A stretch of 64,000 nucleotides of DNA from contig CAJTFN010000020.1 in assembly GCA_910575815.1 (NCBI GenBank), positions 1 to 64,000 on the forward strand, in the 5' to 3' direction. Shown here piece by piece: positions 49,224 through 58,661 of the stretch. The translations under genes and the position numbers were made by a program. Each line of letters starts with the position of its first letter. Position 1 is the first letter of the stretch. Origin of the DNA: Oscillospiraceae bacterium. GTDB taxonomy: Bacteria; Bacillota; Clostridia; Oscillospirales; Oscillospiraceae. The notes beneath the pieces were generated by a model that saw only the letters and a list, made by a program, of their open reading frames with translations, was not told the origin of the DNA and ran no database searches.

Positions 49224-50173
49224 ACTGCGCCTCCTGTCCCGGACAACCCGCCGACCACTTCGGACAAGATCGCGAGAACCTTGTCCCGGTCAAAGGCGTC
49301 CATGTACCAGATGTTCTTGTCCTCCTCCGCCACATCCCGGCGGTTGGTGGTGCCGTCGGGGAGTTCAAACACGCCGTCGAAATTGTCCAGATAGACCACG
49401 GTCATGCCGTAGGTAATCCGCCCATGGAGCTCCACCTCGCACTTGTAGCGGCCGAAGGAGAACATATCCGGATGATCCAGGGAGAGCAGGGCGAAGGGCG
49501 TGCGGACAAATCGCGTGGCGGGGACGGGAGATGGCATCAGCCGCCTGGCCCTGGCCCACAGGCTGCCGCTCCAGGAGTCCAGCAGCTCCTCCAGCTTGAC
49601 GCCGTTGGTAAAACCGGAGGTGACGTCCACGCTGGCCATGTAGAAGGGAATGCCGGCGTGGGTCAGCCGCTGCATGGCCTCAGCGTCGAAATAGACCTTG
49701 TGGCAGGCGCTGGCGGTGACCGTGCCGAAGGCGAAGCTGCCGCCGGCGAAAAGGACCCGTTGAATCTTTCCGGCGGCCTCCGGGTGGCGGTGAAGCAGTT
49801 GGACCAGGTTGGTGGCGGGACCCAGCAGACACACCGTCACAGGCTCCGGACTCTCCTCCAGTACCTGGGCCATGAAGTCCCAGGCGGGCAGAGGCTCGAT
49901 GGCGGCGGGCACGGCGGCGGGAGCCTCGCGGATGACCTTGGGCATCCGCTGGCGCATCAAAGGCCGGTCCGCACCCATGGCCACGGGAACCTTGGCTCCC
50001 ATGGCGTCCAGGAAAGCGGTTACGGCAGCGGAGGCGGTCTCCACGCTGACGAAGCCGTGGCAGGTGGTGACGCCCAGGACCTCCAGGGCGTCGGATTGCA
50101 GGGCATAGGCCAGGGCAATGAGATTGTCTCCGTCCCCGTCCATGTCCAGCAGGATTTTAGTGGGATGTTCCAT
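49220..50173 (-). CDS. divergent nucleoside-hydrolase-fold protein, active site altered (317 aa)
   Basis: Same fold as its neighbour (KILLDMDGDGDNLIALAYAL, VCLLGPATNLVQLLHRHPEA, RVLFAGGSFAFGTVTASACH, YKCEVELHGRITYGMTVVYL), but the calcium motif reads DMDGDGDN instead of DxDxGxDD, and where the partner has HDPATVLYL this one has RTPFALLSL, losing the catalytic His-Asp. It may act on another substrate or as a regulatory or heteromeric partner of the downstream hydrolase, whose start it overlaps. Confidence 0.8.
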   Translation of the reverse strand: MEHPTKILLDMDGDGDNLIALAYALQSDALEVLGVTTCHGFVSVETASAAVTAFLDAMGAKVPVAMGADRPLMRQRMPKVIREAPAAVPAAIEPLPAWDFMAQVLEESPEPVTVCLLGPATNLVQLLHRHPEAAGKIQRVLFAGGSFAFGTVTASACHKVYFDAEAMQRLTHAGIPFYMASVDVTSGFTNGVKLEELLDSWSGSLWARARRLMPSPVPATRFVRTPFALLSLDHPDMFSFGRYKCEVELHGRITYGMTVVYLDNFDGVFELPDGTTNRRDVAEEDKNIWYMDAFDRDKVLAILSEVVGGLSGTGGAV

Positions 50174-50212
50174 AGTTCCTCCATTCGTTCCGCAGGGCGC
50201 TTGGCCCGGTTT

Positions 50213-51979
50213 TCAGGGCTCCTCCGCCTCCAGGGGGATCAGGCGGTGGGCGTTGACGTCCACCAGCCCCAGGTCTGTGATGCCCAGCTCCGGCACCGTG
50301 GGCAGAGAGATGAAGCTCAGGGTCATAAAGGGGGCGGGCAGGGTGCAGCCGGTCCGGGCCGCCGCCAGATTCATCTGGTCCAGTTGGGCCATGACGGCCT
50401 CCGCCGTGTCCTCGCTCATGAGTCCGCCGATGGGCAGGGCCATGGAATCCAGCACCTGTCCCTCCAGCGCCACGGCCAGTCCGCCGTGGAGCTCCGCCAC
50501 GGTGTTCACGGCCAGGGCCATGTCCGCGTCGTTACAGCCGATGACGACGATGTTGTGGTGGTCGTGGGACATGGAGTAGGCCATGGCGCCCCGGCGGAGG
50601 GTGAAGCCCCGCACAAAGCCCAGGCCCACGCCGCCGGTCTTGCCGTAGCGCTCGACCACCGCCAGCTTGGCGATATCCCGCTCCGGGGCGGGGCGGAGGA
50701 CGCCACTTTCCCCGTCCAGCTCCGCCGTGGTCCAGCGGTTAATGATCTGTCGGTCAATGAGCTCAATTAGATTCACCCGAACCCGCTCCTTTTGGGCGGG
50801 AATCCGGAAGGTGTCCGCCGTCACCGGCTTTTTCAGGTGTACGGTGTCCTTGATCCAATCGGGATAGGACTGCACCTGACAGGGCTCCCGCATGGTCCCG
50901 TTTTCCGAGACAACCCGGCCCTCGAAGAGAACCATGGAGGGCTGAATATCCTCCAAGGAAGGGCTGAGAAGGATGTCCGCCAGCCTTCCCGGCGTGATGC
51001 TGCCGATTTCGTCCTCCACCCGGAAGTGACGGGCGGCGTTGACGGTGGCGATCTGAATGGCCCGCATGGGATCCAGCCCAACCTGGATGGCCCGGTTGAT
51101 GTTGTAGTTGATGTGTCCCTCCCGGAGGATTTCAATGGCGTGCTTGTCGTCGGTGCAGAAGCAGAGGTTTTCACAGCTCAGGCCCGCCTCCAGAACGCCC
51201 TTCACCAGGGCGTCCAGGTTCCGCTCCGTGCTGCCCTCCCGAATGAGGACCCGCATGCCCAGCCGCAGCCGGGCCAGCAGCTCCTCGGGCTCCACGCACT
51301 CGTGGTCATCGGAGAGGCCGGCGCTGGCGTAGACGTTCAGCTCCTGGCCCATGCGGCCGATGGCGTGGCCGTTGGCGATTTTTCTCTGGGCCAGGGTGGT
51401 TTGAATCTTTTGCAGATACTCGTCCTTCACCAGCAGGATCTTGGAGGGGTCCATCTCCCCCAGGGCCACGCTCTCCGGCCAGGAGAGAATACGGCTCACC
51501 GCCTCGGCGTCCAGCTCGGCGCCGGTGGTCTCCAGCCCCGGCGCCGTGGGCACCCGGGAGGAGACCTCAATCAGCATCCGGCAGGGCAGGCGCTCCAGGC
51601 AGGTCAGCATGGCCCGGAGACCCTCCTCTCCCGCCACGTTGGCGATTTCCATCAGGTCCGCGCAGAGGGTGGTGGTGCCCTTGGGAACGACGAGGTTGGC
51701 CAGGGCCTCCGGCGAGAGCATGGTGGACTCGAAGTGCATGTGGCTGTCGATCAGGCCGGGCAGGGCGTACTGCCCGCCGCAGTCGATGACCTCGTTGGCC
51801 TCCAGCTGGGCCTCCGGGTCGATGGAGACAATCCGCCTGCCCTGAATGTAGATGTCCGTGGGATAGATCTCGCCGGAGCACACGTTGACCAGACGCACAT
51901 TACGGAGCTTTCGGTCACAGGGCCTCCGGCCCAAGCCGGTTTCCACAAGGGTTTTGATTTCCTCAAATGTCCGCGTCAT
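50213..51979 (-). CDS. ade: adenine deaminase (588 aa)
   Basis: Converts adenine to hypoxanthine. YALPGLIDSHMHFESTMLSP (HxH metal site), KDEYLQKIQTTLAQRKIANG, GLSDDHECVEPEELLARLRL, CTDDKHAIEILREGHINYNI and the C-terminal SHDHHNIVVIGCNDADMALA are all family hallmarks. The usual DPHEIAN element reads DLMEIAN, an odd change of a conserved His. Normal length. 15 bp after mtnK. Confidence 0.92.
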   Translation of the reverse strand: MTRTFEEIKTLVETGLGRRPCDRKLRNVRLVNVCSGEIYPTDIYIQGRRIVSIDPEAQLEANEVIDCGGQYALPGLIDSHMHFESTMLSPEALANLVVPKGTTTLCADLMEIANVAGEEGLRAMLTCLERLPCRMLIEVSSRVPTAPGLETTGAELDAEAVSRILSWPESVALGEMDPSKILLVKDEYLQKIQTTLAQRKIANGHAIGRMGQELNVYASAGLSDDHECVEPEELLARLRLGMRVLIREGSTERNLDALVKGVLEAGLSCENLCFCTDDKHAIEILREGHINYNINRAIQVGLDPMRAIQIATVNAARHFRVEDEIGSITPGRLADILLSPSLEDIQPSMVLFEGRVVSENGTMREPCQVQSYPDWIKDTVHLKKPVTADTFRIPAQKERVRVNLIELIDRQIINRWTTAELDGESGVLRPAPERDIAKLAVVERYGKTGGVGLGFVRGFTLRRGAMAYSMSHDHHNIVVIGCNDADMALAVNTVAELHGGLAVALEGQVLDSMALPIGGLMSEDTAEAVMAQLDQMNLAAARTGCTLPAPFMTLSFISLPTVPELGITDLGLVDVNAHRLIPLEAEEP

Positions 51980-51993
51980 AACCGCCTCCTTCT

Positions 51994-53205
51994 TTATCCC
52001 TGTTCCAGAATGGACTGGAACCGTTCCGTCAGCTCCGCGCCGCCTTGGAGGGCCCTCCGCTCTTTCATCAGCCAGATGCCCATCCGTACCAAGGCTCGCT
52101 CCATGGGAGCCCGGAGGGACGCGTCGGTCACCTCGCTGAGCTCCGGCACCTTGGAGCCTCCCACCGTCCGCCGCAGAATCTCCGTGCCGGCGTAGCCGAA
52201 GGTGTCCGCCCGCACGTCTTCCAGCCAGCGCCGCCGGAAAGCCGGGGCCCGATAGAGGGGGAAGGTCACCAGGGCATCATACTGGTCCTCCAGCTTCGCC
52301 CAGGTTTTGTCCGTGGTCTCCTGAATGACCCGGCGGACGGCGGCGATGGTCTCTGTCTCCTCCGGCGCGGTGAAAGCCTTGCGGGCCCAGGCGAAAAAGA
52401 GGTTGCCGATGACGTTGCCGATGTCGTAGCCCATGGGACCGTAAAAGGCAAACTCCGGATCAATGACCTTGATGCCCGTCTCATTGGCAAAGATGGAGCC
52501 GCTGTGGAGGTCGCCGTGGAGCAGCGCTTGACCGTGGTTCATGAACCCCTCCCGGAGAAGGCCCGCCTCGCCCTGCAGCGCCTCGTCTCCGTAGAGGAAT
52601 TCCTCCACAAAGCCCAGGTTCTCCGGCTGTACAGTATTGCGCCCTTTGAAATCCCAGAAGGGCTCGGTGAGGACCAGGTCCTCCGTGATTTCGCAGAGCT
52701 CCGGATTGACAAAGAACTGGGCCCGCCGTTTCTTTTCCCGCCGGTCCAGCACCAGGTCCGTGGTGGGAAGCAGGGTCTGGGACAGGAAGGAGGAGAGATG
52801 CTCCCCCAGGTGGCCATAGACCCGGCCCGCCTGGAGTTCCCTGCGGAGGTTCCCATAGGCGGAGATGTCCTCCATGGACAGGGCGGACATGGTGTCGTCG
52901 TAATGGTAAACCTTGGGGACGTAATTCGGGGCCAACTCTCCCTCCAGCCGCAGCAGCTCCGCCTCAATGCGGCTGCGGAAGGTGTCCAGGGGCCGGCCGG
53001 AGGAGCGCAGCAGCTTGTCCGCCTGCTTGATGACCAGGGAGCGCCCGCTGTCCTCGGACCAGATTCGAAATACGTAATTGATATTCCCGTCGCCGATCTC
53101 GACGCAGCGGGTGGGCTCTTCCGGCTTGAAGAACCGCAGCACTTCCACGGCGTAGGCCTGGGCGTCCGCCGTCTCCATGCGGAAAAATTCCTGAAAATTC
53201 GTCAT
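51994..53205 (-). CDS. mtnK: S-methyl-5-thioribose kinase
   Basis: APH-like kinase fold: VEIGDGNINYVFRIWSEDSG, VIKQADKLLRSSGRPLDTFR at the ATP site, catalytic loop QALLHGDLHSGSIF and metal site VIDPEFAFYGPMGYDIGNVI. Phosphorylates methylthioribose (or 5-deoxyribose) to the 1-phosphate, feeding the MtnA-like isomerase 11 kb away. 403 aa as usual. Confidence 0.95.
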   Translation of the reverse strand: MTNFQEFFRMETADAQAYAVEVLRFFKPEEPTRCVEIGDGNINYVFRIWSEDSGRSLVIKQADKLLRSSGRPLDTFRSRIEAELLRLEGELAPNYVPKVYHYDDTMSALSMEDISAYGNLRRELQAGRVYGHLGEHLSSFLSQTLLPTTDLVLDRREKKRRAQFFVNPELCEITEDLVLTEPFWDFKGRNTVQPENLGFVEEFLYGDEALQGEAGLLREGFMNHGQALLHGDLHSGSIFANETGIKVIDPEFAFYGPMGYDIGNVIGNLFFAWARKAFTAPEETETIAAVRRVIQETTDKTWAKLEDQYDALVTFPLYRAPAFRRRWLEDVRADTFGYAGTEILRRTVGGSKVPELSEVTDASLRAPMERALVRMGIWLMKERRALQGGAELTERFQSILEQG

Positions 53206-53233
53206 GTGCGTTCCTTTCCCCTGCCTCGGCGGA

Positions 53234-53641
53234 TCACTCGCGGCTGCTGCCCATGAAAGCCATCGGCAGCAGCTCCGCGGCCGTCATTTCCACGACCTGG
53301 CTTCCGTCAGCGTTCGCCATGATGACCAGAATCTCCGGATTGAAGTCCACCAGATACTGCCGGCAGAAGGCGCAGGGGGACACCGGCTTATCCGCGTCGG
53401 AGACCACGGCGATGGCCTGAAAGTCCGTGTGTCCCATGGACACCGCCTTCACCATGGCGGTACGCTCGGCGCAGATGCTGGAGAGCGTGGTGTGGAGCTC
53501 CACGTTGCAGCCGGTGACGATTTCGCCGCTGCCCGTCAACAGGGCGGCTCCCACGTGGAAACCGCTGAAGGCCCGGGCCCGGAGGCGGGCCTCCGCCGCC
53601 AGGTCGATCATCTGCCGTTTCAATGCTTCGTCTATTCTCAT
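53234..53641 (-). CDS. cdd: cytidine deaminase
   Basis: Zinc deaminase: SGFHVGAALLTGSGEIVTGC, catalytic ICAERTAMVKA (CAE) and the zinc pair PCAFCRQYL (PCxxC). Turns cytidine/deoxycytidine to uridine forms for the phosphorylase 7 bp upstream in the operon. Normal length for the tetrameric class. Confidence 0.95.
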   Translation of the reverse strand: MRIDEALKRQMIDLAAEARLRARAFSGFHVGAALLTGSGEIVTGCNVELHTTLSSICAERTAMVKAVSMGHTDFQAIAVVSDADKPVSPCAFCRQYLVDFNPEILVIMANADGSQVVEMTAAELLPMAFMGSSRE

Positions 53642-53648
53642 GGCCGCC

Positions 53649-54485
53649 TCACAGTCCGGGGAAGTAATAGCGTTTTCCCTGCTTCGCTTTCTTCCGGTCC
53701 CACTCTGTTAAAATGCGGATGGCCTCCGCGCCGGCGAGGCAGGCGTTCCGCTCGCCCTCCGGCGTCTCGTCCCACTCGCCGGTGATGCGCTGTGCCACTA
53801 CGGAGGCGCACATGCCCGCCCGCTTGCCGAAAATCCGGCTCAGCGTCGTGACGGTGGCTCCCTCCATCTCGAAATTAAGGACTCCCGCCTGCCGCAGGTC
53901 TGCAAAAAGGCTGTCCAGATGGGAGGGGCGGTAACCGTTATAGGAGGTGCGGCACTGCCCGGTGTAGAAGGAGGCGCAGGTGCAGCCGGTGCCCACGTGA
54001 TAGCGCAGGCCCAGGTTCTCGCAGGCCTGCACCAGGGCCAGGACGACCTCGTAGGAGGCGGCCGCCGGATATTCGTCCCGGACATAGAGGCGGCTGGTGC
54101 CGTCCAGGCGGACGTTGGAGTCGTTGATGATAATGTCGCCGATGCGGACGTCCTCCTGAATGGCCCCGGTGGTGCCCACGCGAATGAAGGTGTGAGTCCC
54201 CCGGGCGGCCAGGTCCGTCAAAACGCACTCCGTACTGGCGCCGCCGATGCCCGTGGACCAAGCGCCCAGCTCCGCGCCCCGATAGGCGCCGACCGCCGCG
54301 CGCTGGCCGCGGGAGAGGTTGTAAAACTGCGTGTCCCCGTCCCACTGGGCGGCCATCTTTTCCACCCGGTTGGGGTCCCCGGGGAGAAGTACGTAGCCCG
54401 GTGCCCGCTCCGGCGCGGCCTGGTCCACATGGCCGGTCTCAGACGCTTTCAGATCGGCTCTGGCCAATTCCACTTGTTTGTTCAT
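53649..54485 (-). CDS. uridine phosphorylase-type nucleoside phosphorylase (278 aa)
   Basis: NP-I fold, hexameric class: YVLLPGDPNRVEKMAAQWDG (phosphate loop), STGIGGASTECVLTDLAARG, IRVGTTGAIQEDVRIGDIII and the sugar-binding VLNFEMEGATVTTLSRIFGK. The first cistron of the leftward operon, so probably the most expressed. The late EWDETPEG stretch is uridine-phosphorylase-like, but purine substrates cannot be excluded. Confidence 0.9.
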   Translation of the reverse strand: MNKQVELARADLKASETGHVDQAAPERAPGYVLLPGDPNRVEKMAAQWDGDTQFYNLSRGQRAAVGAYRGAELGAWSTGIGGASTECVLTDLAARGTHTFIRVGTTGAIQEDVRIGDIIINDSNVRLDGTSRLYVRDEYPAAASYEVVLALVQACENLGLRYHVGTGCTCASFYTGQCRTSYNGYRPSHLDSLFADLRQAGVLNFEMEGATVTTLSRIFGKRAGMCASVVAQRITGEWDETPEGERNACLAGAEAIRILTEWDRKKAKQGKRYYFPGL

Positions 54486-54556
54486 AACAGCCTCCTATCG
54501 ATGATGTGTGTGTTTGTGTGGCGGTTTGTTACTTTGGGTTGTTCTGTGTATACATT

Positions 54557-54586
54557 ATTATAACTTTGTGATCGTATTTTTGTCAA
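54557..54586 (-). promoter_or_regulatory. promoter of the leftward salvage operon
   Basis: Minus-strand TTGACA (54581-54586), 18-bp spacer, TATAAT (54557-54562): both hexamers are consensus. About 70 bp before the phosphorylase start. Confidence 0.85.
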
Positions 54587-54683
54587 CAACCGAAAAGAAA
54601 TCTTTTGTTTTCGGCATTTCAACAAAATAATCTGGAGCGTATTGTGTATTTGTGTTGAATTTGAAAAATTAAAAGAAAATAAA

Positions 54684-54713
54684 TTGACAAGAGAACACAT
54701 TTTGCCCTATAAT
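54684..54713 (+). promoter_or_regulatory. promoter of the rightward nucleoside importer operon
   Basis: TTGACA (54684-54689), 18-bp spacer, TATAAT (54708-54713), both consensus, about 120 bp before the lipoprotein gene. Back to back with the leftward promoter; no clear shared operator seen in the A+T-rich 100 bp between. Confidence 0.85.
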
Positions 54714-54835
54714 AGGATCCGAGGAAACTTGGGATATCGTCATTTAAATCTGAGGTTCTCAAGCTTCCTGAAAAAGAAGCCTGGTAATCCGCAACCATTC
54801 AAAGGAAAAACACTTGAAACAATGGAGGATGAACG

Positions 54836-55921
54836 ATGAAAAAAATTCTGGCTCTGATTCTTGCCCTGACCCTGGCCATGTCCCTGGCCGCCTGTGGCGG
54901 CGGGAACTCCGACTCTCAGCCCTCTGGCGGCCAGACTTCCGGCGGAGACGCGCAGCCCTCCGACGATTTGCCCGGCGCCGGACAGAAGATTGCTCTGGTC
55001 TGTGACAAGGTGGGTACCCAGGTCTTCCTGACCCAGATGGTGGACGCCCTGAACGAGGCCGCCGAGAAGTACGGCTTCACACCCACCGTGGCGGAGTGCG
55101 CCGACGCCGCCGCCTATGAGGACAACATCCGTGCTCTGGTGGCGGAGGAATACGACCTCATCATCGGCGGCAGCTGGCAGGCCGGCGACGCTTTGAATAA
55201 AGTCGCGACCGAGTACCCCGACGCCACCAATTACGCTCTGGTGGACTCTGAGATTGACAACGAGAAGGTCAAGTGCATCTCCTTCCGGGAGCAGCAGGGC
55301 GCTTACCTCATTGGCCTCATCGCCGCTCTGACGGTGGACGGCGAGTCCCATATGTATGGCGCCGTTCATGTCAACGAGAGCGCCAGCTCCTGGAAATGGC
55401 GCTACGGCTATATGGAGGGCGTGCTCTCCGTGGACCCCGAGGCCCAGTTCGTGTTCAACTATGTGGGCTCCTACTCCGACCCCGCCAAGGCCAAAGAGCT
55501 GGCCATCCAGCAGTATGAGCAGGGCTGCCTGTTCATTAACTCCGCCGCCGCCGGTGGCGACAGCGGCACCTTCGAGGCCGCTAAGGAGAAGGGCTTCTAC
55601 ACCTCCGGCCAGGACGTGGACCTGACGGATCCCAGCAACCCCTATATCGTCACGTCCCAGATTAAGGACACCTATCACACCATCTGGAACCTGATTGACG
55701 AGTTCTACAGCGGAAACTATCAGATCAACAACGCCACTTGGGGCGTAGCGGAGAACACGGTCGGCGCTGTGTACGCCACCCATGAGAGCGAGAATCCCCG
55801 CAGCGACCGCCTCACCGACGATGAGATCGCCCAGATTAAGGAAGCCGCCGAGAAGCTGCGCACCAACGAGCTGGACCTCATCAACTACCCCACGGAGGAA
55901 GAGTATTTCGCTGCGCGCTGA
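54836..55921 (+). CDS. BMP-family nucleoside-binding lipoprotein (361 aa)
   Basis: Signal peptide with lipobox (KKILALILALTLAMSLAACG, Cys lipidated), a Gly/Ser linker, then a PnrA/BMP periplasmic-binding fold (IALVCDKVGTQVFLTQMVDA, YDLIIGGSWQAGDALNKVAT, REQQGAYLIGLIAALTVDGE). It captures nucleosides outside the membrane for the ABC importer encoded downstream. Followed by a strong terminator, so it is expected to be made in excess over the membrane parts. Confidence 0.93.
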   Translation: MKKILALILALTLAMSLAACGGGNSDSQPSGGQTSGGDAQPSDDLPGAGQKIALVCDKVGTQVFLTQMVDALNEAAEKYGFTPTVAECADAAAYEDNIRALVAEEYDLIIGGSWQAGDALNKVATEYPDATNYALVDSEIDNEKVKCISFREQQGAYLIGLIAALTVDGESHMYGAVHVNESASSWKWRYGYMEGVLSVDPEAQFVFNYVGSYSDPAKAKELAIQQYEQGCLFINSAAAGGDSGTFEAAKEKGFYTSGQDVDLTDPSNPYIVTSQIKDTYHTIWNLIDEFYSGNYQINNATWGVAENTVGAVYATHESENPRSDRLTDDEIAQIKEAAEKLRTNELDLINYPTEEEYFAAR

Positions 55922-55964
55922 GACTCTGTCGTCTGCGGACTCTCCAGCAAGGATGCTCTGACGC

Positions 55965-56005
55965 AGGCAGACGGGAAGAAGACCCTCTTCCCGTCTGCCT
56001 TTTTT
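55965..56005 (+). terminator. intra-operon terminator after the binding protein
   Basis: AGGCAGACGGGAAGA pairs perfectly with TCTTCCCGTCTGCCT, followed by TTTTT. Partial read-through would set a high ratio of binding protein to transporter. Confidence 0.9.
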
Positions 56006-56059
56006 ACAAGGCGCTGGCAACCTTGAGAAACAAGGAAGGAAAGGACAGGTGTATTTGGT

Positions 56060-57574
56060 TTGCTCTTGGAAATGAAGCACATCACCAAGGTGTACGGTTC
56101 CCTGTACGCCAATGACGACGTTCATCTCACGCTGGATAAGGGCGAGATTCTGGCGGTGGTGGGAGAGAACGGAGCCGGAAAATCCACGCTGATGAAGATT
56201 CTCTATGGACTGGAGCAACCCACCTCCGGCGAGATTTATCTCAACGGACAACTCCAGCACTTCCGGTCTCCCCACGATGCCGTCAACCAGAAGATCGGCA
56301 TGGTTCAGCAGCACTTTATGCTTCTGAATCCCTGTACCGTGGCGGAGAACATCGTCTATGGACGGGAGCCCAGAAAGGGCATTTTCTTCGACCGGGAGGG
56401 GGCGGTCCGGGTTACGGAGGCCCTGTGCGAGAAGTACGGCCTCTACATCGATCCCCGCCGCCGGGTGGGGGACTGCCCGGTGGGACTCCAGCAGCGGGTG
56501 GAGATTCTGAAGGTTCTCTATCAGGACGCGGACATCATTATTTTTGACGAGCCCTCCGCCGTCTTGACGCCCCAGGAGGTAAACGAGCTTCTGCGGACCA
56601 TGCGGAAGCTGGCGGACATGGGCAAGAGCATTATCATCATCACCCATAAGCTCCACGAGGTCATGGCTGTAGCGGACCGGGTGATGGTTATGCGCCTGGG
56701 CAAGTATATTCAGGAGATGCCCAAGTCTGAGACCAGCATCCAGGAGATGTCCTACCTCATGGTGGGCCGCCACATTGTGGAGCGGAAGGTGCCGCCCCGT
56801 GAGCCTACCGGCAGAGTGTTGGACGTTCAGGACCTGGTGCTGGCGGGGAGCGATGCGAAAAACATCCTGGATCATTTCAGCATCCATGTGGACGGCGGGG
56901 AGATCGTGGGCATCGCCGGCGTCTCTGGCAACGGCCAGTCGGAGCTGATCCAGTGCCTTACCGGCCTGCTCCAGCCCACCTCCGGCAAGATTCTGCTGAA
57001 AGGGCAGGATGTGGCCGGAAAGACCGTGGGAGAGATCCGGACAGCGGGCTGCGCCTGCATCCCGGAGGACCGTTATCTCTGGGGCTGCGCCGCGAAGGCC
57101 AGCCTGACGGAGACCGCCATCATGGCCCATCAGAACCGGCCTGAGATCTCCAAAAGGGGCCTTTTGAACGGCAAGGGCGCAAAGGACTTCACCCGGGCGC
57201 TTCTGGATGGGTACGACGTTCGCAACAGCGGACAGGCCCAAAGGGCCGGAGAGCTCTCCGGCGGCAACATCCAGAAACTCATCGTGGCCCGGGAGGTTGA
57301 GCAGCACTCCCCGCTGCTGATCGCGGCCGAGCCCACCCGGGGCGTGGACATTGGCGCTATGGAGTTCATTCACAACAAGCTTTTGGAAAAGCGGGAGCGG
57401 GGAGACGCAGTGCTGCTGATCTCCTCGGAGCTGACGGAGATCATGTCCCTGTCGGACCGCATCTATGTCATATACGAGGGCAAGGCCACCGGCGAATTCC
57501 GCAAGGCGGACGCCACGGAAGAGGGCCTTGGCATCCTGATGATGGGAGGGAAGTCGCATGAAGCAGTCTCATAA
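56060..57574 (+). CDS. nucleoside ABC importer, double ATPase subunit (504 aa)
   Basis: Two ABC domains in one chain. First: [20 protein letters not shown] (Walker A), degenerate signature [32 protein letters not shown]. Second: [20 protein letters not shown], signature [40 protein letters not shown]. This is the RbsA/NupO type seen with BMP lipoproteins. TTG start with AGGTG upstream; an ATG four codons in is an alternative. Confidence 0.94.
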   Translation: MLLEMKHITKVYGSLYANDDVHLTLDKGEILAVVGENGAGKSTLMKILYGLEQPTSGEIYLNGQLQHFRSPHDAVNQKIGMVQQHFMLLNPCTVAENIVYGREPRKGIFFDREGAVRVTEALCEKYGLYIDPRRRVGDCPVGLQQRVEILKVLYQDADIIIFDEPSAVLTPQEVNELLRTMRKLADMGKSIIIITHKLHEVMAVADRVMVMRLGKYIQEMPKSETSIQEMSYLMVGRHIVERKVPPREPTGRVLDVQDLVLAGSDAKNILDHFSIHVDGGEIVGIAGVSGNGQSELIQCLTGLLQPTSGKILLKGQDVAGKTVGEIRTAGCACIPEDRYLWGCAAKASLTETAIMAHQNRPEISKRGLLNGKGAKDFTRALLDGYDVRNSGQAQRAGELSGGNIQKLIVAREVEQHSPLLIAAEPTRGVDIGAMEFIHNKLLEKRERGDAVLLISSELTEIMSLSDRIYVIYEGKATGEFRKADATEEGLGILMMGGKSHEAVS

Positions 57575-58661
57575 CGCCGGGGCCAGAGAATTTGGGCTGC
57601 GGCTGTGGCGGGCCCTGCGTCAGCCGTTGATCGCCGTGTTGTTCGGCCTGCTGGTGGGCGCGCTGGTCATTCTGGCCTGCGGCCAGAACCCGGCGGCCGT
57701 CTACCTGGAGATGTTCGACAAGTCCTTCTTCAAGCCCTATTATCTCTTCTCCACCCTCACCCGGGCCACGCCTATCATCATCTGCTCCATGGCCACCAGC
57801 ATGGCCTGGCGGGCGGGGTACATCAACATCGGCGTGGAGGGCCAGATGGTCACCGGCACGCTGGTGGCCACGGTGGTGGCGCTGTATGTCCCCGGTCCTC
57901 CGGTGCTGATTGGGCTGCTGGCCTGGATCGCCGGCATGGCCGCCGGAGCTCTGTACGCCCTGCTGCCCGCCGTCCTGACCTGGAAGTTCCAGGTCAGCAT
58001 GGTCATCACCACCCTGATGCTGAACTATGTGGCCAACAACATCGCCAGCTATTTTGTCACCTATCCTCTGAAAGACACCTCCGGCGACGGTCTTTCCTTC
58101 CATACTCCGGAGATCCATGAGGTGATGCGCCTGCCTCGCCTGTCCTCCAGCAGCACTTTCAACGCCGGCTTCCTTCTGGCTGTGGCGGTGATGCTGCTCA
58201 TGGTGTTTATTACCCGTAAGACGGTGTTTGGCTACGAGTCCAAAATGGGCGGCTTCAACCCTTCCTTTGCCCGGTATGGTGGCACGAAGCAAGTGAAGGT
58301 CATGATGATCACCATGGCCCTTTCCGGCGCCATTGCCTCTCTGGCCGGCAGCGCCGAGGTCTTCGGACTGAAATACCGCTATTCCGACGGGATGCTCTCC
58401 TCCACCAGCTACGCCTGGACCGGCCTGATGGCGGCCCTCATCGCGGATCTGGACCCCATCGGCATGTTCTTCGTGTCCATCTTCCTCTCCGGCCTCCAGA
58501 TCGGCGGCAGCGCGATCCAGCGGTCTCTGGGAATCCCTCTGGAGATTGCCACCATCATTCAGTGCTGCATCACGCTGTTTGTCTCGGTGAAGCTGGTGTT
58601 TAAAATCCGGAAAAAGAAAGCGTCCAAGGAAGAAGTGAAGGAAGGAGGCGTAAAGGCATGA
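57558..58661 (+). CDS. nucleoside ABC importer permease 1 (367 aa)
   Basis: BPD_transp_2 permease (NupP-like) with about eight or more membrane segments (PLIAVLFGLLVGALVILACG, VLIGLLAWIAGMAAGALYAL). AWRAGYINIGVEGQMVTGTL carries the conserved 'N-x-G-x-E-G-Q' loop of this family. Overlaps the ATPase gene by 17 bases and the second permease by 4. Confidence 0.93.
   Translation: MKQSHNAGAREFGLRLWRALRQPLIAVLFGLLVGALVILACGQNPAAVYLEMFDKSFFKPYYLFSTLTRATPIIICSMATSMAWRAGYINIGVEGQMVTGTLVATVVALYVPGPPVLIGLLAWIAGMAAGALYALLPAVLTWKFQVSMVITTLMLNYVANNIASYFVTYPLKDTSGDGLSFHTPEIHEVMRLPRLSSSSTFNAGFLLAVAVMLLMVFITRKTVFGYESKMGGFNPSFARYGGTKQVKVMMITMALSGAIASLAGSAEVFGLKYRYSDGMLSSTSYAWTGLMAALIADLDPIGMFFVSIFLSGLQIGGSAIQRSLGIPLEIATIIQCCITLFVSVKLVFKIRKKKASKEEVKEGGVKA

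Noticed and set aside
50792..52195. 467-codon plus-strand frame opposite adenine deaminase and MtnK
   Set aside because: Antisense shadow in GC-rich DNA; the opposite strand carries well-recognised enzymes with ribosome sites.
54740..57559. 939-codon open frame on the minus strand opposite the importer genes
   Set aside because: It is antisense to a clear lipoprotein and ABC ATPase, has no family character and is explained by the high GC content.
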